Positions 6,125 through 12,819 of a stretch of 12,819 nucleotides of DNA are shown here, one piece after another. The DNA comes from Desulfobacteraceae bacterium (GTDB lineage Bacteria > Desulfobacterota > DSM-4660 > Desulfatiglandales > Desulfatiglandaceae). Both the position numbers and the translations under genes were made by a program. How positions within the stretch are numbered: position 1 is the stretch's first letter; every line of letters starts with the position of its first letter. The stretch spans positions 1-12,819 of the forward strand of contig JAUUVE010000022.1 of NCBI GenBank assembly GCA_030589715.1. The letters are read 5' to 3'. The notes beneath the pieces were generated by a model. It did no database searches, was not told the origin of the DNA, and was given only the letters and a program-made list of their open reading frames with translations.

Positions 6125-9100
6125 ATGGATCCCACCGAATCCTTGCCTGCAGAGACCTTTTGGCAGGAAGACTCCTTTCGATTTATCAAACCTGATGAGT
6201 ACAGGGCCTTTGGGATTGATCCATCGGATATCCCAGTGGGGACCTTTGCGGCCCTGAAACACCCATCTTATCTTTCCAGCAGATTTGGAGGGAATGCTTA
6301 CGGATTCGGTTTTCTTGAAGTCTATGAGCGGTTGCGACCAAAAGATGTTAAACTAATACAGTCCATCGCTGTGGAAAACCCTGAGGATGTAAAGAGACAT
6401 TACAAAGAACTCAACGAAATATACAAAGACATTGGTCTGCTTATAAGGTTTTCGTCTCTTGGAAAACCTTACTATCTGATCCCCCTCCATCTCATATCCA
6501 ACACCCTTACGCGCATCAAGGCCAGGGTAGACGAGATTGGGAAGATAATCGGTTTTGACCGAAAAAAGTACCTGAAAGAACACCATGAGATTGGTATCTT
6601 ATCACACCGAGATGGTTTAATCCTCCACGAACTTGCCTTGCGTTTTAAGGAACACCGTTTTGTGGCCATTGACTCCCTTGAGAAATTACAGGGCCTGGAT
6701 CGAAGATTGGATCTGTTCATTCTGACGAGGGATATTGATGAGATCATCCTGATGGAGAACTTCAGCCCTCTTTCTCGAGAGGCACCCTCCAAGAGGCGTT
6801 TGGAGCAGTATGCGGTTTATATCCTCTGGAAACTTTACAATCTGATAAAACCCGAGGGTGAGGTGTTTATCCTGGCGGACCATTATACCCTCAAGACTAA
6901 TCGGACAACAAAGCTCATCTTCAAAACGGACCAAGAGGAAAAGAATTTCTACATATTTAGCCACATCTTCAAGACCAAGAGGAAGTATAGGCCCAAGAAA
7001 CACTCTGTTCAGGTAAACATCTTCGACTTCCAAAAGTACCTGAGCGGTCTTTATGTGGAGCAAGAGGTTGTGGACAGGCTGCTCAGGGGGCACAGGGTGG
7101 AAGATATGACCCTTGAGCAGATAGATGCCCTACCCTATTTCAATTTCCAACTCACCTATCTGCCCTTTGAAAGGGAGCAGGAAAAGACCTGGTCAAGACT
7201 CCTCCCCATATATTTTGATGAGGTCTTCTTGAGGCCTATGGTTCCTCAATCAGCAAGAAAAGAATGGAAAAAAAGATTTTCTCTTACCGACTATACCCCA
7301 GGGTACATGATGATCTATCTGGGGCAAAAGAAGCCTTTGAATATCCCCATCTCTGAGATCAAACATGAGGTGATGGAATCAAACATAGTCGGGTGTCAAC
7401 CAGACCTTTTGGCCGACTATAGAAATTCTTTTGAATATTTGATTCGAACCCTCAGGGTGCTTTTCAATTTGAAAAAGGGAAAATATGGGGAAATGCCCCA
7501 GGTCTATGTTGAGCGCTTGAGAGAGCCCCTTGAGAACAAGAACAGGAGATTTGATGCCCTTACCGATGTCATTAGATTGATAGACAAGATAAAGAGGCTG
7601 GAAAGAGTAAGGGATTATCTGAACCCGGACAAGATTGAGGGATCAAGGACCAGGGTCCTCGAAAACCTGGATGCCCTGGCCTTCTTTGGATTCAACCACA
7701 GTGAGCTAAGGGAGATCGTTTATATTGTCCTGGGACACACTCCTCTTGGAAGAATCATATCGGGAAAACAGAATGAGAGGACATTGAAGCCTCTGACGGA
7801 CTTGGCACGCACGTATGAGGCCCGTCCGGCAATCAAGTTGTTACGATATTGCCGGCTGATGACCATGGCCGAAACAGAAGCGGCCAGGGGGTCCGAACTG
7901 ACCCATGAACAGCTTGCCGAACTCTTCGATCTCTATGAGGCAGGGGTAAGAATAGTCACCAATAGAGAGCTGGAATGGGATCAACTTCTGGATGAAAAGA
8001 TAAATTCCATGGGGGGCGTACACAACAAGATCATCCGAAAGATCCTCATGATGATGAATCTCTTTGAATTCCTGGATAACTGGCCTGAACTGAGAGAAAA
8101 GGGACAGATGGAAAAGGAATCCCTGGCTGACTATGATGATCAAAAGCTCTCCAGGATCGAAAATGTGATAAAGCTGGTGAATACCATAGAACGGTTCGAA
8201 GAGATGTACCTTCAATCAGACCCCTTACAACTCCCTGCATTCTACAGAAGGTTCCTTGACATTGAATTCCATGGAACCGGCCACATCTTTGAAAGAATGG
8301 CGAGCGACCTTGTCTTCACCCTCCTATGGCTCACGGTCAATGTAGCACGTGGTGAAATCATTAATTTTAATCCTATCTTGTCCGATGTGGAAAGGCCTGA
8401 TGTGGAGGAGCGAGCGAGGAGGGTGGAACAAGAGACTAGGGCCATCAATGTCCGTTACCTCGATTACGCTATTCTCCGGCAATTCAGCAAGCAATTATAC
8501 CAAAATGGCTCCTCGTTTATTATGGGAACCGGCTTTCAATTGAGGGCAGATCCAAAGACGCATGCCCTGGAAATCGCCTATATGGATATGGATAAAGATA
8601 TTGGAAGGCTGGAATCCCTATCCAGGAAGTTGAAAGGGCGTCGTTTATCGGACATACCTGTGGCGGACCTCAAGAATCTTGAGGTCCTTTTTTCTGACCT
8701 GGAAAGCTTTTACCAGAGTCATATTAGGGTCCTCGAGGAAAAAGATTCAACATTAAGAATACCTGGGAGACAGAATAGGTGGTTTCAACAGGCTCAAGAA
8801 CTGCGGGAGAATTTAAGGACCTGTTTCATGGAAGTGATTTTCCATCCCGATACCGTCTATACTGATATTGATCTGCTTTATCGCCATACACGTTCCTTTC
8901 TGGATTTTATCCTGCCCGAATTCACCGCCCTCCAAACCCTGGACCTCTCCTGGCACCGATATCTGACCTCCCCTGTCACCCATTACATCATTACTGCCAC
9001 AAGGAAGTTCCAGGCCCTGGTCACTCATGACAGAGAAAGGTTTCAGGACATAGACTTCTTGCACAGGTTGGCCCAAAAGGAATTCGGGCCGATGGCCACG

Positions 9101-10840
9101 GGGATCGTTGGGGTGAGCGAATCCCAGATAGGGATCCTGGAAGAAATTATCGAGCGACTGAAGAATAATAAAGCCCTGTTTGACGCCCTCACCAAATCAT
9201 TCATTTTCCAGGACATTGGAAGGGTGCCAGCACTTATGGGGAAGCATAAAGGCGAAATCAATCCGGCGGATCTCTCCCAGGCCGGTGCCGTGATACTTGA
9301 AAATGAAGAAATTGCCGAAAGGCACCATCTTGATGAAAGGGGAAAGGCCTACTTGGTTTTCTTGGTCAGGCACCATAGCCTTGTCCACCATATTATCCGA
9401 GGGGAATTTTCTTTCTCTGCAATCGGCCAAGTCTTGGAGTCTGACAAGAAAGACCTGTTCGAGGCCTTCTTTGTGTTCTCTCTGATAATGTTATGTTCCA
9501 TCAGGGAGGATCTGATTCTCGAGGACCTGGCAAGCCGTCTGTTCCAGATGAGAGACTTATGCCATAAGGTTATTGAGGGTGAAACCAGCCTTGAGGAAGA
9601 ATTGGACGAGATCTTTGCCCGGAGGGGAAACCTCTTTTATGCCCTGGAGACCTGTCAAAGGAATGGAATCCCGGAAGGGTTCACGCTGGCCCGTTTTATA
9701 GACTCCGAGGATTGGGAAGAACCGGAGAGGTCCGAGTGCATCAGGGCAGGCAGGATGATCTTCGCAATGGAACGTCTTTTTAGACTGCGGGGGATAAGAT
9801 ATGTAGGATTCTCGGACATTGCCAACCTGATACTGAAGGTCCCCCTGGAATTCATTTATAAGAAACGGAAGTTTGCCAGCATCGGATACCCCACCTTCGA
9901 GAAAGAGCTCTATGAGGCCTTTCGTATTTACAACACCATTCAAGACCAGCCCGAAGATATAAGGCATTTCATTTTGGAGCTTCTTGTTGGCGACAAGGTT
10001 CGAATCTTTGGATATGAGAAGATAAGCGACTATCTGGGCTATGAAAATCAGGTCAAGCTCCTTCTGATAGGGCTAATAGGAATCAAGAAATTCAGATCAG
10101 ATAGCACAACACACTGCCTGAACTTCTTGCGCCTGAGTGAAAAGATCGAAAGACGATATGAGGCCGTCAATGATTTTCTGAACAAGTTATCAATAGAAAA
10201 GCTCTGGAAGGACAAACACCAGCTAGACAACCTGTTCAAGACAAAGACCGGCGTTATCCTAAGGAAAGAAGAATTCCCTAACGTCCTTTCCATCGATTTC
10301 CAGGATCGCATCAATATCTCCCAGAAAATGTCCTATATGAACAGCATCGACAACCTCGAGCAACTGAAAAACTATTTTCATTACAGTCTGCGATCCTTGA
10401 GGAAACACCCCTTCCAAACAGAGGATTACGAACTGCAGCTTGAGAGGGTATTTGAAGAGAGACTCACCAAAATTACGGATATGATCTTGGAGCAGACAAA
10501 GAAGAATATGGATCTTATCAAGGATTTGAGGGAACTCCACAACCTGATAAACGACCTCCTTGAGCGGTCCTGGGATATCGGCTTTTCAGACGACCAGAAA
10601 TATAGACTAAATGACCTTTATGAATTAAGAAAGGATGGTCTGAAGCGGGAAAAGCTCTCGGAGATTGATAGCGTCATTGAAACCATACGTGATGCACAGA
10701 AACTAAAGGACTACTGGGACACCATAAAGTGGTATTTGCAGAGCAACCGCCGGTTCTTTGGTAAAGAATTTGAAAATCTCATAGCAAGGAAGTTTGATGG
10801 GGCAGGGAACAGGGTAAAAGGGCAACAGCCCGTTCAATAG
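6125..10840 (+). CDS. Large soluble protein of unknown function with degenerate GlnD-like HD region
   Basis: 1571 residues; I do not recognise the whole protein. No signal peptide or convincing membrane segment is visible, so it is probably cytoplasmic. Residues 1-150 are mixed. Around 155-255 a possible Rossmann pattern is seen: EIGILSHRDGLILHEL, then FVAID (179-183), LDLFILT (195-201) and LIKPEGEVFILAD (240-252), like a methyltransferase core without its glycine-rich loop. Residues 430-900 are mostly helical. Around 995-1130 the text resembles the HD domain of GlnD: FQDIGR (1028-1033), H1041, QAGAVI, then FLVRHH (1079-1084) and a helix ending MLCSI. The HD pair is QD here, and the first His and last Asp seem absent, so metal-dependent hydrolysis is doubtful. 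Residues 1330-1560 look like long charged helices. The start has a very good ribosome-binding site and lies 64 bp after livF, so it is probably an operon member. The open frame across 4.7 kb with uniform codon style shows it is a real gene. Confidence 0.85.
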   Translation: MDPTESLPAETFWQEDSFRFIKPDEYRAFGIDPSDIPVGTFAALKHPSYLSSRFGGNAYGFGFLEVYERLRPKDVKLIQSIAVENPEDVKRHYKELNEIYKDIGLLIRFSSLGKPYYLIPLHLISNTLTRIKARVDEIGKIIGFDRKKYLKEHHEIGILSHRDGLILHELALRFKEHRFVAIDSLEKLQGLDRRLDLFILTRDIDEIILMENFSPLSREAPSKRRLEQYAVYILWKLYNLIKPEGEVFILADHYTLKTNRTTKLIFKTDQEEKNFYIFSHIFKTKRKYRPKKHSVQVNIFDFQKYLSGLYVEQEVVDRLLRGHRVEDMTLEQIDALPYFNFQLTYLPFEREQEKTWSRLLPIYFDEVFLRPMVPQSARKEWKKRFSLTDYTPGYMMIYLGQKKPLNIPISEIKHEVMESNIVGCQPDLLADYRNSFEYLIRTLRVLFNLKKGKYGEMPQVYVERLREPLENKNRRFDALTDVIRLIDKIKRLERVRDYLNPDKIEGSRTRVLENLDALAFFGFNHSELREIVYIVLGHTPLGRIISGKQNERTLKPLTDLARTYEARPAIKLLRYCRLMTMAETEAARGSELTHEQLAELFDLYEAGVRIVTNRELEWDQLLDEKINSMGGVHNKIIRKILMMMNLFEFLDNWPELREKGQMEKESLADYDDQKLSRIENVIKLVNTIERFEEMYLQSDPLQLPAFYRRFLDIEFHGTGHIFERMASDLVFTLLWLTVNVARGEIINFNPILSDVERPDVEERARRVEQETRAINVRYLDYAILRQFSKQLYQNGSSFIMGTGFQLRADPKTHALEIAYMDMDKDIGRLESLSRKLKGRRLSDIPVADLKNLEVLFSDLESFYQSHIRVLEEKDSTLRIPGRQNRWFQQAQELRENLRTCFMEVIFHPDTVYTDIDLLYRHTRSFLDFILPEFTALQTLDLSWHRYLTSPVTHYIITATRKFQALVTHDRERFQDIDFLHRLAQKEFGPMATGIVGVSESQIGILEEIIERLKNNKALFDALTKSFIFQDIGRVPALMGKHKGEINPADLSQAGAVILENEEIAERHHLDERGKAYLVFLVRHHSLVHHIIRGEFSFSAIGQVLESDKKDLFEAFFVFSLIMLCSIREDLILEDLASRLFQMRDLCHKVIEGETSLEEELDEIFARRGNLFYALETCQRNGIPEGFTLARFIDSEDWEEPERSECIRAGRMIFAMERLFRLRGIRYVGFSDIANLILKVPLEFIYKKRKFASIGYPTFEKELYEAFRIYNTIQDQPEDIRHFILELLVGDKVRIFGYEKISDYLGYENQVKLLLIGLIGIKKFRSDSTTHCLNFLRLSEKIERRYEAVNDFLNKLSIEKLWKDKHQLDNLFKTKTGVILRKEEFPNVLSIDFQDRINISQKMSYMNSIDNLEQLKNYFHYSLRSLRKHPFQTEDYELQLERVFEERLTKITDMILEQTKKNMDLIKDLRELHNLINDLLERSWDIGFSDDQKYRLNDLYELRKDGLKREKLSEIDSVIETIRDAQKLKDYWDTIKWYLQSNRRFFGKEFENLIARKFDGAGNRVKGQQPVQ

Positions 10841-10899
10841 ACAAATGGACTTAAAGGATTAGTTGACTCAGTAAAGGAAGCCGCTCAAAGGAGGATGCT

Positions 10900-10974
10900 T
10901 TGATTCCATACATTGTAACCGTTCACGGGTTCAGGGTTCAGAGGTTCAGGGTTATTTTTCTAACAAATACTTGA
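10900..10974 (+). pseudogene. Possible remnant of a gene start cut by the repeat element
   Basis: AAAGGAGG at 10887-10894 is a near-perfect Shine-Dalgarno. Five bases later TTG (10900-10902) opens a 24-codon frame (MIPYIVTVHGFR..., stop TGA 10972-10974) that runs straight into the left repeat arm at 10915. The alternative ATG at 10895 stops after two codons. A plausible reading is a once-longer gene whose 5' end survives. It may equally be chance, since purine-rich octamers are not rare. Confidence 0.2.
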
Positions 10975-11158
10975 TAAAGCCACCAGTGGCAGCGCCGGGG
11001 TAACTGCCATGCACCAATATCTTCAAATCGTTCGATTCTTATGCCTTCTTCATTCTGAACTCGCGAATCAACGATTCAGACCTGCCTGTGCCGGAGTCAC
11101 GGCAGACAGGTTTTTGGTGAACCCTGAACCCTGAACCCCTGAACCCGTGAACGGTTAC
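10915..11158. repeat. 244-bp element bounded by inverted arms built of GGGTTCA units
   Basis: The outer 22 bp of the left arm (10915-10936) is a perfect inverted copy of 11137-11158, beginning GTAACCGTTCACGGG. Inward, each arm carries four units of about 7 bp. Left: GGGTTCA twice (10927-10940), GAGGTTCA (10941-10948), GGGTTA (10949-10954). Right, on the + strand: TGAACCC twice (11118-11131), TGAACCCC (11132-11139), TGAACCC (11140-11146). Flanks share ATTCCA in inverted orientation (10904-10909, and as TGGAAT at 11160-11165). About 160 bp of non-coding, hairpin-rich DNA lies between. No transposase is present; it could be a MITE-like or REP/BIME-like element. Confidence 0.7.
11080..11115 (+). 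terminator. Possible rho-independent terminator downstream of the operon
   Basis: ACCTG (11080-11084) pairs with CAGGT (11107-11111), and TGCCG (11089-11093) with CGGCA (11100-11104), around a GAGTCA loop with a small internal loop. A run of five T (11111-11115) follows on the + strand. It is 240 bp after the stop of the large protein gene and lies inside the repeat element. The unpaired interior and the distance lower the confidence; it may instead be one of the palindromes of the repeat. Confidence 0.35.
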
Positions 11159-11201
11159 CTGGAATGTAACTAAAGCGGAGGGTCAATATCCCATGCGGGA
11201 A

Positions 11202-12476
11202 TTACTTTGTCAAACTCCAATCACGGTTTTCAGGATATGGTATCGTGGTGATAATGCGCTTCACCAGTTTTTGAATCGTAAGCCCCTGTACCAGGATTGA
11301 AAAGAGAACAACGGCATATGTAATAGCCAGAATCACGTGCCGTTCCGGGGCGGGCGGTATGGACAGCGCGAGCGCAACTGAGATGCCGCCTCGAAGGCCT
11401 CCCCACGTCATAATCCGGACAGCCCCCGGGCTGAAAGTTCTGAAAGGACGAAGCAGTGTCATAGGGATTCCGATGGATATGAAGCGGGCTGTGATCACTA
11501 AGGGGATAATGAGCAGGCTCAACAGCAGGTACTGTTGCGTAAAGGTGAGTACCAGTATCTCCAGGCCAATCAGTACGAACAGCACTGCATTGAGGATTTC
11601 ATCCAAGAGTTCCCAAAAGGTATCCAGTTGATGGCGTGTTTCATCCGACATGGCAAACAACCGGCCTTGGTTTCCGATCAACAGGCCGGCTATCACGATG
11701 GCAATGGGACCGGAAAGATGCAAGACGTCTGCTAATGCATAACCTCCCGCCACCAGGGCGAGCGTAATGAGCACTTCAACCTGATAATTGTCGACGCTCT
11801 TTAGCATCCGGTAGGCTAAGTACCCGAGTCCCAGCCCGAACAGGGCTCCTCCGATTGTTTCTTGAACAAACAGCAACCCGATATGCCCTGCATTCAGCTC
11901 ATGTGTCCCGGTGGCAATCTCCAAGATGACGAGAAAGACCACCACCCCCACTCCATCATTAAACAGGGATTCCCCTGCGATTTTCATTTCGAGGCTTTTT
12001 GGTGCACGAGCGGTTTTCAGGATGCCAAGTACCGCAATCGGGTCAGTTGGTGAGATAAGGGCCCCAAACAGCAGACAGTAGATATAGGACATCTCAAGAC
12101 CGAACCACCCCAAAACCCACCATGTCAGCGTGCCTACGAGGAACGTGGACATAAGAGTCCCGAACGTTGCCAGGGAACCGATACTCCACTTTCGTTCCAT
12201 CAGGTCGTCGATGTTGATATGAAGCGCACCGGCGAATAAGAGGAAGCTAAGCATCCCGTGGAGCAGTGTCTTGTCAAAGTCAATACTGCCCAGCAGCACC
12301 TCTGCATGCTGTTTTAGACCAAACCCTAACGAGCCCAAAAGATTCAGCGCCAGTGATATGGACAGTGCAATGAGCATTACGCCGATTGTTACCGGCAGGC
12401 CGATATAGCGGTGATTGATATAGCTGAAGACGGCTGTCAGTGTGATCAAAATCGCAAGGATGTTAAAGAGATCCAT
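11202..12476 (-). CDS. Na+/H+ antiporter, CPA1 (NhaP/NHE-like) family
   Basis: 424 residues with about 12 to 13 membrane segments, the usual size and topology of CPA1 monovalent cation/proton antiporters of the inner membrane. They exchange cytoplasmic Na+ (or K+/Li+) for protons for pH and salt homeostasis. The ion-site motifs are SPTDPIAV at 142-149 (D145) and ESLFNDGVGVVVF at 169-181 (N173, D174), which form the ND-type electroneutral site of CPA1. The late conserved segment WGGLRGGISVALAL (358-371) with R362 is also intact. There is no long cytosolic C-terminal domain: the protein stops about 20 residues after the last membrane helix. The N-terminus LFNILAILITLTAVFSYINHRYIGLP is the normal start of such proteins, which supports the ATG at 12476, although no clear Shine-Dalgarno precedes it. 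It is convergent with the transporter operon and probably independent of it. NhaP versus other CPA1 names cannot be settled by reading. Confidence 0.92.
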   Translation of the reverse strand: MDLFNILAILITLTAVFSYINHRYIGLPVTIGVMLIALSISLALNLLGSLGFGLKQHAEVLLGSIDFDKTLLHGMLSFLLFAGALHINIDDLMERKWSIGSLATFGTLMSTFLVGTLTWWVLGWFGLEMSYIYCLLFGALISPTDPIAVLGILKTARAPKSLEMKIAGESLFNDGVGVVVFLVILEIATGTHELNAGHIGLLFVQETIGGALFGLGLGYLAYRMLKSVDNYQVEVLITLALVAGGYALADVLHLSGPIAIVIAGLLIGNQGRLFAMSDETRHQLDTFWELLDEILNAVLFVLIGLEILVLTFTQQYLLLSLLIIPLVITARFISIGIPMTLLRPFRTFSPGAVRIMTWGGLRGGISVALALSIPPAPERHVILAITYAVVLFSILVQGLTIQKLVKRIITTIPYPENRDWSLTK

Positions 12477-12521
12477 GTTGCACTTTGTAACTGCTTAAAA
12501 GTTCTGCATGCTGCCCAGGGT

Positions 12522-12541
12522 CCCGCCTCGCCGAGGCTGGG
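12522..12541. other. GC-rich hairpin in the antiporter leader
   Basis: CCC (12522-12524) and GCCTC (12525-12529) pair with GAGGC (12533-12537) and GGG (12539-12541) around a GCC loop with one bulged T at 12538. It lies 46-65 bp before the antiporter start codon, so it would fall in the 5' leader of the - strand mRNA if transcription begins further upstream. Confidence 0.4.
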
Positions 12542-12622
12542 TCTCCACCACAAATAAAGAGATTTCTGCAAAACATTCAGTTTTGGTCAAAATCGAGCCT
12601 CTGGCCCGGGAGGGAAGACGAG

Positions 12623-12637
12623 CCCGCTCCGAGCGGG
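12623..12637. other. GC-rich palindrome, 7-bp arms
   Basis: CCCGCTC and GAGCGGG are perfect inverted copies around a single C at 12630; as RNA this would be a 6-bp stem with a 3-nt loop. It is about 150 bp upstream of the antiporter. It may be a piece of an intergenic repeat family or a protein-binding site. Confidence 0.4.
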
Positions 12638-12678
12638 ATTAACCACAGGAATACAGTTAGTATTTCGAGGATTAAAAT

Positions 12679-12693
12679 TTGACGGCTTGTCAA
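12679..12693. promoter_or_regulatory. Operator-like inverted repeat TTGAC-N5-GTCAA
   Basis: A perfect 5-bp inverted repeat with a 5-bp spacer (GGCTT) in an AT-rich setting, about 205 bp upstream of the antiporter start. The geometry fits a small dimeric regulator site, but five-base arms arise by chance fairly often. The regulator is unknown. Confidence 0.25.
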
Positions 12694-12819
12694 TATGATA
12701 GATGGCCCCCGTTCCCCTACTCAAGGATATCCGACATTTCCAAGCAATGTTTATTGTTAAGGCTTGACCCAAACCCTTGTTATTTACCGACTGCGATTTT
12801 TGAAAGGTATCCAGCCGTG

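Larger units (their letters stand above)
10841..11201. other. Convergent intergenic spacer, 361 bp, rich in repeats and hairpins
   Basis: It lies between the large protein gene and the 3' end of the antiporter gene. It holds an orphan Shine-Dalgarno with a short frame (10887-10974), two inverted arms (10915-10954 and 11118-11158), and inner palindromes. The inner ones include TGGCAG/CTGCCA near 10986-11010, AATCG-TT-CGATT near 11026-11037, GAATC-AAC-GATTC near 11065-11077, and the terminator-like hairpin at 11080-11115. No conserved protein is visible on either strand. Confidence 0.7.
12477..12819. other. Non-coding region upstream of the antiporter, 343 bp
   Basis: I see no supported gene here. 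Visible structures are a hairpin CCC-GCCTC-GCC-GAGGC-T-GGG (12522-12541), a near-perfect palindrome CCCGCTC-C-GAGCGGG (12623-12637), and an operator-like repeat at 12679-12693. Because the antiporter is read leftward, this stretch should contain its promoter and leader. TTGACA occurs on the - strand at about 12693-12688, but no good -10 box follows at 16-18 bp. The window ends before the next gene. Confidence 0.6.

Noticed and set aside
10927..11146. CRISPR array made of GGGTTCA/TGAACCC units
   Set aside because: Units are 7-8 bp, adjacent without spacers, and inverted between the two arms; no cas gene is near.
11188..11280. Rightward frame starting ATG 11192 after GGAGGG at 11178-11183
   Set aside because: It spans only about 29 codons and is antisense to the antiporter C-terminus; the Shine-Dalgarno match is probably chance.
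11359..12053. Rightward open frames of 63-90 codons inside the antiporter region
   Set aside because: They are antisense to a well-conserved antiporter with intact motifs and their translations are low-complexity shadows.
12595..12650. tRNA or small structured RNA around the GC-rich palindrome
   Set aside because: No cloverleaf can be built: there is no TPsiC-like arm (GGTTCRA) and no acceptor-stem pairing at the right distance.
12587..12772. Leftward 61-codon open frame upstream of the antiporter
   Set aside because: Its peptide has no family resemblance, it runs through the GC-rich palindrome, and no ribosome-binding site is visible; it looks like a chance frame in spacer DNA.

Overview
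The window reads as a piece of chromosome from a Desulfobacterota-type bacterium (a sulfate-reducing or syntrophic 'deltaproteobacterium', possibly from a metagenome assembly). The basis is gene content and protein style: a LivKGHMF-type ABC importer with a long-chain acyl-CoA synthetase gene inserted among the transporter genes, a LivF with the Lys/Arg-rich tail I associate with this group, and repeat-rich, hairpin-rich spacers. No taxonomic marker is present, so the assignment is an inference.

Layout. On the + strand lie the 3' end of a periplasmic substrate-binding protein gene (1-161), livG-type ATPase (158-988), AMP-forming acyl-CoA synthetase (1174-3123), livH-type permease (3143-4021), livM-type permease (4152-5222), livF-type ATPase (5257-6060) and a 1571-residue protein of unknown function (6125-10840). 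These seven genes run in one direction with gaps of 185 bp or less and look like one operon, perhaps with an internal promoter before the ligase. After a 361-bp convergent spacer that carries a 244-bp element with inverted-repeat arms, a CPA1-family Na+/H+ antiporter is encoded on the - strand (12476-11202). The last 343 bp upstream of the antiporter hold short palindromes but no gene I can support.

How the genes may work together. The binding protein, two permeases and two ATPases form a complete HAAT-family importer. The co-encoded ligase suggests the cargo is a carboxylic acid (fatty, dicarboxylic or aromatic) that is thioesterified to CoA after entry, rather than, or as well as, a branched-chain amino acid. 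The 1571-residue protein is the least explained part: it is soluble and mostly helical, and near its middle has a region resembling the HD domain of GlnD-type uridylyl-removing enzymes in which the metal-binding residues appear lost. Its N-terminal part may be a degenerate Rossmann/methyltransferase-like fold. Its good ribosome-binding site can be paired into a hairpin. A role as a large regulatory or scaffold protein for the uptake system is the most interesting hypothesis here, but it is untested.
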